From NCBI GenBank assembly GCA_029550965.1, contig JAKPGJ010000015.1:66139-102288 (forward strand): a stretch of DNA of 36,150 bases, written 5' to 3'. Below the pieces are notes generated by a model. The model saw only the letters and a list, made by a program, of their open reading frames with translations, had not been told where the DNA came from and did no database searches. The position numbers were made by a program, and so were the translations under genes. Each line of letters starts with the position of its first letter. Positions within the stretch are counted from its first letter, which is position 1. This DNA comes from Bacillota bacterium (GTDB taxonomy: Bacteria > Bacillota > Clostridia > Oscillospirales > CAG-382). Positions 17,886 to 26,546 of this stretch are shown here, piece after piece.

Positions 17886-20408
17886 ATGAAATTGAAAAAG
17901 ATCTTTGCAGTTTGCTTAAGTGTTCTCATTATCCTCTCAGCCTGTTCGCTGAGCGCATGGGCAATTACCTTTTCTGTCGGCGCGCCTCTGGGAAGCGGCA
18001 TCATTTCTTCCGCGTCCAACAGAACGGTTGCACCAGGCGTAACCTATTCCACTGCTGTTTACCGGGACAGCAGCAACGACCTGCAAAGGGTTTTCGCGCT
18101 ATCCTTTAACCCCAAGACAAGCAATTATATGCCCTTTGTATATTCCAAATACTCCGGTTATGGCGCGACGACCATCAACTCTGCGACCGACGCCGAATCG
18201 AAGTACGGACTGAATATCGTCGGCGGCATCAACGGTTCGTTCTTCTCGTTTGTCGGCACCTGCTGCAACACCTACGGCGGCGTCAATATTTCAGACGGCA
18301 AGGTTATTCAGGGACAAAACAGCTTTGGACCGACTTATATGCTTGTATTTGACAGCGCAGGCAATACCGATCTTGTTTACTCCAAAGTCAGCTATGCGTT
18401 GAAAGTAAACGGCAGCCCCTGGTCCGGCGCGCTGGAGTATATCAACATGTACCCCTACACGCTCGGAACCGGCATATATTATTATGACACAAGCTGCGGA
18501 AACAATACGGACACGAATTCGCCGGGCGTCGAAATTGTATTCAATAAGGTCAACAACACCGAGCTTACGGTCGGCGGCACGCTCAAAGGCACCGTCGCTG
18601 AGAAAAGAAACAATGTCAGCAGCGGCGGTTCGATCGGAAGAAATCAGTTTGTGCTTTATGCGAGCAACTCCAGCCCGTGGGCAGCCAGCCTGCGCGCGCT
18701 TTCGATCGGCGATACGGCTGAAATAACGGTTACCGAAACCATCGTGGCTGCAAAGACCAAAATGGAAAACGCCTCGAGCGCGCTTGTAACCTACGGCTAT
18801 CATATCGTTTTGAACGGCGTAAACGTAACCTCCAGCAACGGATTGGGCAGCGATTTCAACAACGCCAGCGCGCAGCGCTCCGCGATCGGCGTGAAATCGA
18901 ACGGCGAACTGATCATTGTCGCAACGGACGGCAGAACCAGCACTTATCCGGGACTTACGGTTTATGAGCTTGCCGATATGCTCATCGGACTCGGCTGCCA
19001 GACCGCGGTTCTGCTGGACGGCGGCGGATCGACGCAGATGACGGTCGAAAACTCGTCCGGCACGCTGGAAGCGGTTTACTCCAGCACCCGCAGAGTTGCG
19101 AACAGCCTTTTGATTACCCAGCGGCCGACCATACCGACCGCGACAAAAAACACGCTTTCCTCGCTGATCGCTTCCGCCAACACGTATCTTTCCAATTACA
19201 CGCTGTCCAGCCAGTCCCAGGCGCAAATGGAGGCCGCCTTAAACTACGGAACCGGCGTTTACAACGTGTCCACCTCCATGCCGGGCGATTACACGAAGGC
19301 GATTATGCGTCTGCAGGAAGCAATTGCCAACGTCGTGATTACCGGATATAAAACCGGCATATACCAGTCGTCTTCCTCGCTGGTTATGCGGTCCGCTCCT
19401 TCCTCGGGCGCAAGCACTGTCACCACCATTCCGGCAAACACCAGTCTTTCCGTAACCAGTGTTTCGGGCGATTACGGATACACGAAATATCTGTCTTACA
19501 ACGGGTGGATTTATATCCCGAGCTGCACAAGAATCGGCAACCTTTCGAACGACCCGGCGGTGATTTCGAGCGTTGACGAGCGTCCAGCGGGCGCGTCCCT
19601 GACCATTTCGTGGAACAGCGTTCCGGGAGCGGCGGGATATATCTATAAAGTAATAGAGCTTGCCGGAGAGCCGGACCCCGGAAACAGCAACGAATCGCAA
19701 AACGCGGTTGAACTTGCCTATGTGGAGAACACGCGCGCGACCAGCGTCACCATTCCCGCGTCCTGCATGATGGACGGTAAGTATATCAAAGTCGCGGTCG
19801 CGGTGGTTTATCCGACGACAACCGTATGGGCGATCAAGTATATCAAAGGCTCCGAGCTTCCGTTTGTCGATGTCCCGACGACGGCATGGTATTACGAACC
19901 GGTTAAGTATGTTTACAACGCGGGGCTTTTCAGCGGAACCTCCAGCACAACCTTCAGCCCCGAACTGACCATGACAAGAGGCATGATGGTTACGGTGTTG
20001 TACCGCCATGCCGGTCAGCCGCCGGTTTCCGGCACGCTTCCCTTTACGGACGTTGCGCTCGGTTCTTATTACTACAACGCCATCCTTTGGGCAACCCAGA
20101 ACGGTATCGCGAGCGGCTACAACGCTACGACCTTCGGTCCGGACGATAACGTGCAAAGACAGCAGGCGGTTATGTTCTTGTATCGGTATGCAAGCATGAT
20201 CGGCTGCGATATGAGCATTACGTCCGGATTCACGCTGACCGGATACGCCGATTATTCCAGCATCGCAAGCTATGCGGTTATCGCGATGACCTGGGCGGTC
20301 GATAAAGGAATCATTTCCGGCAACGGCAACTACCTGTTCCCCGCAGACAATGCGACCAGAGCGCAGATCGCGACAATATTCTATAATTTCGACAAACTGC
20401 TCTCATAG
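17886..20408 (+). CDS. SLH-anchored phosphodiester glycosidase (NAGPA family)
   Basis: The 840-residue exported protein has a signal peptide (about 1-26). A phosphodiester glycosidase (NAGPA/DUF2233) domain covers about 95-410, with GGINGSFFS, SAIGVKSNGELIIVATDGR and VLLDGGGSTQMTV then RRVANSLLI. A helical spacer (about 415-485), an SH3-like region (about 490-550), an Fn3-like region (about 555-645) and three S-layer-homology repeats (about 660-840, each F/Y-x-D...W/Y then FxP) follow. The bacterial NAGPA family removes sugars linked by phosphodiester bonds; the likely substrate is a wall polymer or glycoconjugate, which is inference. SLH repeats attach the protein to secondary wall polymer. 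ATG 17886 sits very close to the AGAAAGGGG site; the TTG at 17892 has better spacing, so the true start may be two codons later. Confidence 0.92.
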   Translation: MKLKKIFAVCLSVLIILSACSLSAWAITFSVGAPLGSGIISSASNRTVAPGVTYSTAVYRDSSNDLQRVFALSFNPKTSNYMPFVYSKYSGYGATTINSATDAESKYGLNIVGGINGSFFSFVGTCCNTYGGVNISDGKVIQGQNSFGPTYMLVFDSAGNTDLVYSKVSYALKVNGSPWSGALEYINMYPYTLGTGIYYYDTSCGNNTDTNSPGVEIVFNKVNNTELTVGGTLKGTVAEKRNNVSSGGSIGRNQFVLYASNSSPWAASLRALSIGDTAEITVTETIVAAKTKMENASSALVTYGYHIVLNGVNVTSSNGLGSDFNNASAQRSAIGVKSNGELIIVATDGRTSTYPGLTVYELADMLIGLGCQTAVLLDGGGSTQMTVENSSGTLEAVYSSTRRVANSLLITQRPTIPTATKNTLSSLIASANTYLSNYTLSSQSQAQMEAALNYGTGVYNVSTSMPGDYTKAIMRLQEAIANVVITGYKTGIYQSSSSLVMRSAPSSGASTVTTIPANTSLSVTSVSGDYGYTKYLSYNGWIYIPSCTRIGNLSNDPAVISSVDERPAGASLTISWNSVPGAAGYIYKVIELAGEPDPGNSNESQNAVELAYVENTRATSVTIPASCMMDGKYIKVAVAVVYPTTTVWAIKYIKGSELPFVDVPTTAWYYEPVKYVYNAGLFSGTSSTTFSPELTMTRGMMVTVLYRHAGQPPVSGTLPFTDVALGSYYYNAILWATQNGIASGYNATTFGPDDNVQRQQAVMFLYRYASMIGCDMSITSGFTLTGYADYSSIASYAVIAMTWAVDKGIISGNGNYLFPADNATRAQIATIFYNFDKLLS

Positions 20409-20429
20409 CATAATCCAAAAAGACCTTTT

Positions 20430-20460
20430 CCCGCCGGCAGGCTGCCTGCCGGCGGCTTTT
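20430..20460 (+). terminator. Terminator after the SLH glycosidase gene
   Basis: An 11-bp GC-rich stem CCGCCGGCAGG / CCTGCCGGCGG (20430-20440 with 20444-20454) has a 3-nt loop and is followed by CTTTTGTT. Confidence 0.88.
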
Positions 20461-20465
20461 GTTAA

Positions 20466-20501
20466 AAAAGAAAAGACCTGCGCCGGCGCGCGCAAGTCTT
20501 T
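20466..20501 (-). terminator. Terminator of the LysM-GH18 gene
   Basis: Read on the - strand, AAAGAC (20501-20496) pairs with GTCTTT (20477-20472), with an inner TGCGC/GCGCA helix. TTTTCTTTTTT follows. It faces the + strand terminator just to the left. Confidence 0.8.
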
Positions 20502-20509
20502 GTTTTTTA

Positions 20510-21796
20510 TTAAAAAAGATTGAACGGCTGCAGGTTTATCAGGGAGTTGATGACGACAAGGTTTTGCGGATTCGGGCGGTTGAGGTTCCAGTATAAAGCG
20601 CCTCTTAAATTGTATTGTTTTAAAAGCTGCAGCCGCGCCTGCAGGCTTCTTGCGTCCTCGAACCACACTTCGTGCTGCGTGCCGTTTTCAAAATAGCGGA
20701 AGAACGGCGCCTGCGCCTTCTCGTCATATTGTATGGTCGAACCGGTTCTGACCGCAAGTTCATTCGCCTGCACCGTCGAAATCGAGGCGGCTTTTGACTC
20801 GCCGGGCACATAGGGCAGCACGAAATCATAGCCGTAATTGGAAATGCCGAGAAAAATCTTGCGGCTGTCAATCTGCGTTACCGCAAACTCAATGACATTC
20901 TCAACCGGCTGAATGGGCGACACGGCCATCGGCGGACCGTATGTATACCCCCATTCGTAAGTCATGAGAAGCACCGCGTTCGCGGCTTCGCCAAGCGCTT
21001 TGTAGTCGTGGCCTTCATAGAGCACACCCGGCTGCGTGACGCTGGTTTTGGGCGCCAAAGCGACCATAACGGGGTACCCTTGCGCGTTCAGCGTATTTCT
21101 TGCGTATGTAATAAATTCCGCGTATTTGGCGGCGTTTTCCTTTCCCAAAAACTCAAAATCGACGTCAAGCGCGTAATACCCTTTCGTCCGCATCATCGTA
21201 AGAACATTATTAATCAGCACGCTCCAGAGGCTTTGATTGTTCAGCAGCTGTTCCGCAAGTTCGGTCGAAAAAACGTCCCCTTCGGTCAGCGTGGACAAGT
21301 GCATGACCGGTTTCGTGCCGTAAGCGTTGGCCCTCTCAATCATGGACTGGTCGCCGAGCGGAATCAGCGTGCCGTCCGGCTGAAAACCGTAGGTAAACGG
21401 AATCAAAGCGCCCATGAACGGCAGCGTCTGATTGAGCAAATCAATGGTTATGTAAGGATAAGCGTATCCGCCTGTCATATAGTCGCCGATCGGCGTTCTG
21501 TCGGATTGGATAACCAGCTGCATTCCCGGATAAATCAACGGCCTGCCGCCGAGCGCGAGGTTGTTGCGGTATAAGTGATTCACCGTCACGCCGTACGCGT
21601 TCGCGATTGAATCGAGCGTCTCGCCCGGCTGAACCACATGGGTCGCCTGCGGGAAAACAATCACCAGCGACTGCCCGATCGCAAGGTTGCCGTTGCCCGC
21701 TACGCCGTTGTTGAGCGCCAGCGTATCGGGATTCACATTATACTGCTGCGCAACCGAATAAATGGTCTCGCCCTGTTTTACAACGTGTATTACCAT
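20510..21796 (-). CDS. LysM-GH18 spore-type glycoside hydrolase (SleL/YaaH-like)
   Basis: The 428-residue protein has two LysM repeats (about 3-48 and 52-96; HVVKQGETIYSVAQQYNVN and HVVQPGETLDSIANAYGVT) and a GH18 domain (about 105-428). The catalytic DxDxE is D211-V-D213-F-E215 in YYALDVDFEF. The arrangement matches SleL/YaaH, an N-acetylglucosaminidase that degrades spore cortex during germination and is deposited in the spore coat without a classical signal peptide, which is absent here too. The start ATG is preceded by GGGTGA, which is buried in the 3' arm of a 12-bp hairpin. The gene lies 44 bases after the thioredoxin-domain gene, so it needs either a small local promoter or readthrough. 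The role in sporulation is inferred from family and architecture. Confidence 0.93.
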   Translation of the reverse strand: MVIHVVKQGETIYSVAQQYNVNPDTLALNNGVAGNGNLAIGQSLVIVFPQATHVVQPGETLDSIANAYGVTVNHLYRNNLALGGRPLIYPGMQLVIQSDRTPIGDYMTGGYAYPYITIDLLNQTLPFMGALIPFTYGFQPDGTLIPLGDQSMIERANAYGTKPVMHLSTLTEGDVFSTELAEQLLNNQSLWSVLINNVLTMMRTKGYYALDVDFEFLGKENAAKYAEFITYARNTLNAQGYPVMVALAPKTSVTQPGVLYEGHDYKALGEAANAVLLMTYEWGYTYGPPMAVSPIQPVENVIEFAVTQIDSRKIFLGISNYGYDFVLPYVPGESKAASISTVQANELAVRTGSTIQYDEKAQAPFFRYFENGTQHEVWFEDARSLQARLQLLKQYNLRGALYWNLNRPNPQNLVVINSLINLQPFNLF

Positions 21797-21802
21797 AAAA
21801 TT

Positions 21803-21829
21803 TCACCCAATATAAAGTATATTGGGTGA
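21803..21829 (-). promoter_or_regulatory. 12-bp hairpin that buries the GH18 ribosome site
   Basis: A perfect stem TCACCCAATATA / TATATTGGGTGA has a 3-nt loop and lies between the yyaL-like stop and the GH18 start. On the - strand its 3' arm contains GGGTGA, the only apparent ribosome site of the GH18 gene. It may also terminate the upstream transcript, but the U-run after it (AATTTTATGG) is weak and includes the start codon. Confidence 0.6.
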
Positions 21830-21840
21830 TTTTGATTTTG

Positions 21841-23856
21841 CTATAAATTTAAGAAATCTGAAATTTCAAGTCGGTCTTTCGGCGCGATACAGGTTCCGTT
21901 TTTGCAGATATAATAGCGCGTACCCTTTTCCGGCACCGGGTAGTTTGCGGTAAAGGGGGCGATTTTGGCAAGCGGTTCGCTGTTCTTCCCGGTTTTCAGC
22001 AGAATGTTTATATGCGGCAGTTTGTTTTTCCGTAAAAAGGACAAAAGTTCTTCCCGGATATTTTCTTCTGCGGAAGCGCAGACCAGGTCGGCCGGCGGGA
22101 ACAAAAATTCGGACATCGCAATCAGCGAAAAGCTGTAACTTGCCGGGTAGTCTTTAATTCCGCCCGCGACGAACGACATCTGCTTGTCCGCGGTTTCTTT
22201 GAAGTCCATCGAAGCGGTGAGCGCAAACAGCCTTGCGAAGACGAGTGATGCGACCGAGTTGCCCGAAGGCATGGCGCCGTCGTAAATCTCCTTGGGACGC
22301 GTGATCAGCTGCTCGGAATCACTCGCGTACAGGAAAAATCCGCCGTTTTCGTCATCGAAAAACTTGTCTCGAAGCATTGCTGCCAACCGAACGGCGTCTT
22401 CCAAATAGAACGCGTCGAACGTCACGCCGTATAGTTCGAGCGCGGCGAAAGCCAGAAAAGCGTAGTCGTCCAGTTTGCCGTCTCCGCCGCTCTCGCCATC
22501 TCGCCACCGAACTTTCAGCCTGCCGCCGGCGTCGGTAAGGTTGTTCTTTATAAAATCGTACGCTATTATGGCGGCGTCCAGGTATTCTGTTTTTTCAAAC
22601 ACGAAGTACGCCCGCGCGAAAGCCGCGATCATCAAAGCGTTCCAGGCGGTCAGAATTTTATCGTCCTTGTACAGCTTCGCGCGCGTCAGACGGTAGCCGA
22701 GCAAAAGATTGAACTGCGCTTCCCGGTTTTGATACTCGTTTTCGTAGTTGTCGTTTTCCACAAGGTTTGGGATGCTTTTGCCCTCGAAATTTCCGCGCTC
22801 GGTAATGCCGTACGCCTTGCAGAAGGCTTTGCCCGCCTCGTCGCCCAAGATTGTGAGAATCTCGTCCGGCGCAAACACATAGTATTTGCCTTCCACGCCG
22901 TCGCTGTCCGCGTCCTGGCCGCAGTAAAAACCGCCTTCTTCATGCGTCAGCTCCCGCAAAACATATTCCGCGGTCCGCGCGCAGACATACTGGTATAATT
23001 CCTTGCCGGACAAGCGGTATGCTTCGGCGTAAGCGTATAACAACAGCGCGTTGTCGTACAGCATTTTCTCAAAATGCGGAACCAGCCACCTCCGGTCGGT
23101 GGAATAGCGGGAAAAACCGCCGCCGATGTGGTCGAAAATGCCGCCCCGGAACATGCGGTCCAGCGTCTGCTCGACGACGGCAAGCAGCGTTTCGTCCTTT
23201 GTGCGCTCGTACTGCCGCATTAGGAAAAGAAGGTTATGCGGCGTCGGGAACTTGGGCGCGCCGCCGAAACCGCCGTATTTTTCGTCAAAACTCTTTTGCA
23301 AAAGGGTTACGCCCTCGTGAACGATATACGGAGACGGTTTTCCGGACCGGGAATTCTTTCTTAACTGCTCGTTCATGTAAACGCCGATGGACTCGGCGGA
23401 AGCGGTCAGCCGGTTTTTGGCGTTTTTCCACATATCCGCAGTCCGCAGCAGCAGGTCGTTGAACTGTTCTCTTGGAATATACGTGGCGGTAAAAAAGGGT
23501 TTCTGCTCCGGCGTCATCAGGACGGTCAGCGGCCAGCCACCGTTTCGGTTCATCGCCATGCATACGTCCATATAGACCGCGTCCACGTCGGGTCGCTCCT
23601 CGCGGTCCACTTTTATCGAAATAAAATGTTCGTTAAGAATCCGCGCGGTTTCCTCGTTTTCAAAGGATTCGCGCTCCATCACATGGCACCAGTGACAGGT
23701 GGAGTATCCGATGGAGAGGAGGATCGGCTTGTCCTCCGCTTTGGCTTTCGCGAAGGCTTCTTCGCCCCACGGGAACCAGTTCACCGGATTGTGCGCGTGC
23801 TGAAGCAGATAGGGGGATTTTTCGTTGATTAAACGGTTTGTGTATTTTTCGGGCAT
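21841..23856 (-). CDS. yyaL: YyaL-like thioredoxin-domain protein (DUF255)
   Basis: The 671-residue protein starts [25 protein letters not shown], the hallmark of the YyaL/SPATA20 family. A thioredoxin-like N-terminal domain with the conserved CHWC motif (C54-C57, in [16 protein letters not shown]) is followed by an (alpha/alpha)6-barrel-like region related to N-acylglucosamine epimerases and GH families ([73 protein letters not shown]). The length is normal. The biochemical function is unproven; it is named after B. subtilis yyaL only by similarity. GAGGT lies 6 nt before ATG. The stop codon is close to the GH18 gene. Confidence 0.9.
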   Translation of the reverse strand: MPEKYTNRLINEKSPYLLQHAHNPVNWFPWGEEAFAKAKAEDKPILLSIGYSTCHWCHVMERESFENEETARILNEHFISIKVDREERPDVDAVYMDVCMAMNRNGGWPLTVLMTPEQKPFFTATYIPREQFNDLLLRTADMWKNAKNRLTASAESIGVYMNEQLRKNSRSGKPSPYIVHEGVTLLQKSFDEKYGGFGGAPKFPTPHNLLFLMRQYERTKDETLLAVVEQTLDRMFRGGIFDHIGGGFSRYSTDRRWLVPHFEKMLYDNALLLYAYAEAYRLSGKELYQYVCARTAEYVLRELTHEEGGFYCGQDADSDGVEGKYYVFAPDEILTILGDEAGKAFCKAYGITERGNFEGKSIPNLVENDNYENEYQNREAQFNLLLGYRLTRAKLYKDDKILTAWNALMIAAFARAYFVFEKTEYLDAAIIAYDFIKNNLTDAGGRLKVRWRDGESGGDGKLDDYAFLAFAALELYGVTFDAFYLEDAVRLAAMLRDKFFDDENGGFFLYASDSEQLITRPKEIYDGAMPSGNSVASLVFARLFALTASMDFKETADKQMSFVAGGIKDYPASYSFSLIAMSEFLFPPADLVCASAEENIREELLSFLRKNKLPHINILLKTGKNSEPLAKIAPFTANYPVPEKGTRYYICKNGTCIAPKDRLEISDFLNL

Positions 23857-24032
23857 AATACGACCTCATGCAGTTTTTAATAGTATCTGCGTTCCAAAGC
23901 GCAAAATACATAAAATATAACGGGCGGAATTGTTTAACAAAATCATTCTAAAAAATAATGTGAAGCAGAAAAGAATTACAAGTGACTTTTTCCCGATTAT
24001 AAAGCAAATTTTTTCAAACATAAAAGAATGGA

Positions 24033-24062
24033 AAAGCGCATTCCAAATCTGGAATGCGCTTT
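24033..24062. terminator. Hairpin terminator 3' of the alpha-galactosidase gene
   Basis: A 13-bp perfect stem AAAGCGCATTCCA / TGGAATGCGCTTT has a 4-nt loop. On the + strand it is followed by GTTTTTTA and on the - strand by TCCATTCTTTTATG, so it is stronger rightward; leftward it follows the GH36-like stop by 5 bases. Between it and the yyaL start (23857-24032) the DNA is AT-rich with no gene. Confidence 0.75.
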
Positions 24063-24067
24063 GTTTT

Positions 24068-25648
24068 TTACTCAAACCACGGGAAGGTGACGACCTTGCC
24101 GTTATGCAGCCATTTCTGCGGGCAGGTGGTTTCGGTCCAGTCGAGCGGGACGAGTGTGTCGTTCTGAACCGAGTTGATCGCGAACGCCTCTTTGAGTTCG
24201 GCTTCCTGTTCCGCGTTCAAAACGCCCGGCTTGCAGGATACGAACAGAGGCGAGCCGCTGATGGCGAGCGCTTTGAGCCACAGGCGGTTTTTCTCCCACG
24301 GAACCAGCTCGGTAATGCCGACGCAGTCCGCATCCGCTTTGTAGAAAATATCGTTCTGCGGCAGACGGAATGCTAAGGTGTTGACGCCGAACTTTCGGGT
24401 TCTGAGCCAGTCTTTCCCGCTCGTGTCGTCGCCGGTGCGGTTTACCTCGACCAGACCGGCGCACAGATGGCTGATGGTGTTGCAGCCGATGATGACCGCG
24501 TCGCCGGCGGCTTCGCGAATCGCTTTATAGAAATCCAATACAATCTCGGCGCTGGTTCTGTTTCTATCCCAGAAGGACCATTCTTTACCCGGCTGCGGCT
24601 CGCCGGCAAGCGATTTCGGGCGGTTCATGCCCCAGTCGCCGAACATGTCGAAGGTGGAATAATCGTGCTTAATCAGCTTATATCCCCAGTCGATAATGCG
24701 CTTTGTGTCGGCTTTGACGTGCGCTAAGACTTCGGGGCAGGAGGGGTCTAAGAAACTGGCGTCCCGCTGCAGCCGCCATTCGTCTTTCACATTGGGCGAA
24801 GTCCTTCTTACATCCGCAAGGAAACGAATCCAGATGCCGGGCTTGACGTCCATCGCGGCGATTTCCTCGGCCAGCTTTTTCATGTCCGGGAACTTCGCGT
24901 TGCCGCAATGCCACGGTCCGTCGCAGTTGTTGGGCTGCCAGCCGTCGTCAATGACCATGTACGGGCGTACCTTTAACCCGTTCGTGTACTCGGCGACAAT
25001 GGACGCGTCGCGGACAATCTCCTCGTGCGAGCTGTTGCCGTACGCGTAATACCAGTTGTTCGAGCCGTAAACCGGTTCTTTCGGGAAAATACCGTCGGTG
25101 CACATCGCTTTGCAGAAGTTCCGCGCCGCCTCGAACGCGGACATGCCGCTGTAATCGCCGAACACAACCGTCGCGGCTTCCAGCGTTCTTCCGTCCAAAA
25201 TAACACCTTTGGCGCCGTTCCGAATGTCAATCCAGAGCGTTACGCCCGCGCTGTCCAGGTTCCAGAAGCATAAAGCGTTCGGGCGCACTTTGACGCCGAA
25301 CGCGCAGGTGCGGCGCTCGGGATTGTCCGACAAATCGGAGGAATTTGTAATAAAGAAATACCACGGCATAAACACGTCCGGGTTGATGCTGCGCCATTCC
25401 ATCGTTCCGTAGGCGCGCTCCCACTCGTCGCCGAGCACTTTCACAGACCCGGTCGGAATGTCTCCGTCGGAGAAATTCCAGCGCAGCAGTATGTACTGCA
25501 GCGGCGTACTTCCCGCCCGGACACTGACTTTCAACCCGTTGTCGGGGGTAATGTCGCAGGAGAGGGAGATTCCACGTCCGGCGCTGTCGGATATGGGACC
25601 GCCGCCTTCGATGATTACGCTTGTTTGATCCGGCATCCTGATGTTCAT
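24068..25648 (-). CDS. GH36-like alpha-galactosidase
   Basis: The 526-residue protein shows clan GH-D features: an N-terminal beta-sandwich region (about 1-190), then a TIM-barrel region with YMVIDDGWQ, KPGIWIRFLADV, YKLIKHDYSTFD and EVNRTGDDTSG. The likely nucleophile is the Asp in KHDYS (residue 329) and the acid/base one of the two Asp in RTGDD (407-408). The family removes terminal alpha-galactose, or occasionally other sugars, from oligosaccharides. No signal peptide, so it is probably cytoplasmic, and no sugar transporter is adjacent. Start: AAGGAG lies 7 nt before ATG 25648; the ATG two codons earlier overlaps that ribosome site too closely. It stands alone, with hairpins on both sides. 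Confidence 0.85.
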   Translation of the reverse strand: MNIRMPDQTSVIIEGGGPISDSAGRGISLSCDITPDNGLKVSVRAGSTPLQYILLRWNFSDGDIPTGSVKVLGDEWERAYGTMEWRSINPDVFMPWYFFITNSSDLSDNPERRTCAFGVKVRPNALCFWNLDSAGVTLWIDIRNGAKGVILDGRTLEAATVVFGDYSGMSAFEAARNFCKAMCTDGIFPKEPVYGSNNWYYAYGNSSHEEIVRDASIVAEYTNGLKVRPYMVIDDGWQPNNCDGPWHCGNAKFPDMKKLAEEIAAMDVKPGIWIRFLADVRRTSPNVKDEWRLQRDASFLDPSCPEVLAHVKADTKRIIDWGYKLIKHDYSTFDMFGDWGMNRPKSLAGEPQPGKEWSFWDRNRTSAEIVLDFYKAIREAAGDAVIIGCNTISHLCAGLVEVNRTGDDTSGKDWLRTRKFGVNTLAFRLPQNDIFYKADADCVGITELVPWEKNRLWLKALAISGSPLFVSCKPGVLNAEQEAELKEAFAINSVQNDTLVPLDWTETTCPQKWLHNGKVVTFPWFE

Positions 25649-25680
25649 ACGCATTCTCCTTATTCACGGTTTATAGAACA

Positions 25681-25709
25681 GGCGGGCTTTTTCAACCCGC
25701 CGTTTTTTT
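25681..25709. terminator. Hairpin terminator between Mrp and galactosidase genes
   Basis: GGCGGG (25681-25686) pairs with CCCGCC (25696-25701) around a 9-nt loop. It is followed by GTTTTTTTA on the + strand and TGTTCTATAAA on the - strand. It lies just after the Mrp stop codon and may stop the glyQS-mrp transcript. Confidence 0.65.
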
Positions 25710-26532
25710 ACAGTTTTTCAATCTTTTCCGCGATACCGTCCAGCCAGTCGCCCTCGAACAGCTCGATCATGCCCTTGTCGGCAGCCGCGGACAGCTTCGG
25801 GTGAATCGGCAGTTTCGCGACCGTGTCGATGCCGAACTCGGCCGCAATCGACTCTACGCCGCTGTCGCCGAAAATTGAATGCTTCGTGTCGCAGTTGGGA
25901 CAGACGAAGTACGACATATTCTCGACAATGCCGAGCACCGGAACGTTCATCATTTTCGCCATCCGAACCGCTTTCTTTACGATCATGCCGACCAGTTCCT
26001 GCGGCGAGGTGACGATGATAATGCCGTCTATGGGCAGGGACTGGAATACGGTAAGCGGCACGTCGCCGGTTCCGGGCGGCATATCGACGAACATGAAGTC
26101 AACGTCCTTCCAGATAACGTCGGTCCAGAACTGCTTTACGGTTCCGGCGACAATCGGCCCTCTCCAGACCACCGGGTCGGTGTCGTTGGCGAGCAGAAGA
26201 TTAATCGACATCAGCTGGATTCCGGTTTTCGTAATTGCTGGGAAGATGCCCTGCTCGCTGCCGATTGCTTTTTTGGTGATTCCGAAGCACTTCGGAATGG
26301 ACGGACCGGTGATGTCGGCGTCCAGAATGGCGGTCGTATATTCTTTTCGGTTCATGAGCACGGCAAGCAAAGAGGTGACCATCGATTTGCCGACGCCGCC
26401 CTTGCCGCTTACGATTCCGATAACCTTTTTAACGCTGCTCAGCTCGTTGAGTTTTTCCTTCGGGATAGGACCGCCCCTGCTCGGGCAGTTCTCGCCGCAG
26501 TGCGCGCAGTCGCGGTTGCAGTTTTCACGCAT
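25708..26532 (-). CDS. Mrp/Nbp35-family Fe-S carrier ATPase
   Basis: The 274-residue P-loop NTPase belongs to the Mrp/ApbC/Nbp35 family that holds and transfers [4Fe-4S] clusters. It has an N-terminal C5-x3-C9-x2-C12-x3-C16 cluster motif and the deviant Walker A GKGGVGKS (43-50). DADITGPSIPKCFG, FMFVDMPPGTGD (Walker B) and the C-terminal CPNC cluster motif (VCPNCDTKHS) complete the family signature. It acts as a homodimer in the cytoplasm in relatives. It lies 14 bases after glyQS, so the two are probably one transcript. The bacterial gene name is usually mrp or apbC. Confidence 0.93.
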   Translation of the reverse strand: MRENCNRDCAHCGENCPSRGGPIPKEKLNELSSVKKVIGIVSGKGGVGKSMVTSLLAVLMNRKEYTTAILDADITGPSIPKCFGITKKAIGSEQGIFPAITKTGIQLMSINLLLANDTDPVVWRGPIVAGTVKQFWTDVIWKDVDFMFVDMPPGTGDVPLTVFQSLPIDGIIIVTSPQELVGMIVKKAVRMAKMMNVPVLGIVENMSYFVCPNCDTKHSIFGDSGVESIAAEFGIDTVAKLPIHPKLSAAADKGMIELFEGDWLDGIAEKIEKL

Positions 26533-26546
26533 AATAAAACCTTCTT

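Noticed and set aside
18291..20156. Two ~300-codon open frames on the - strand inside the SLH glycosidase gene
   Set aside because: They are antisense to a protein with clear domains; their composition (Arg/Ala/Gly-rich, no domain) is typical of shadow frames.
23857..24032. Small gene in the yyaL-galactosidase gap
   Set aside because: The only frames are short, very hydrophobic/AT-driven and lack ribosome sites.
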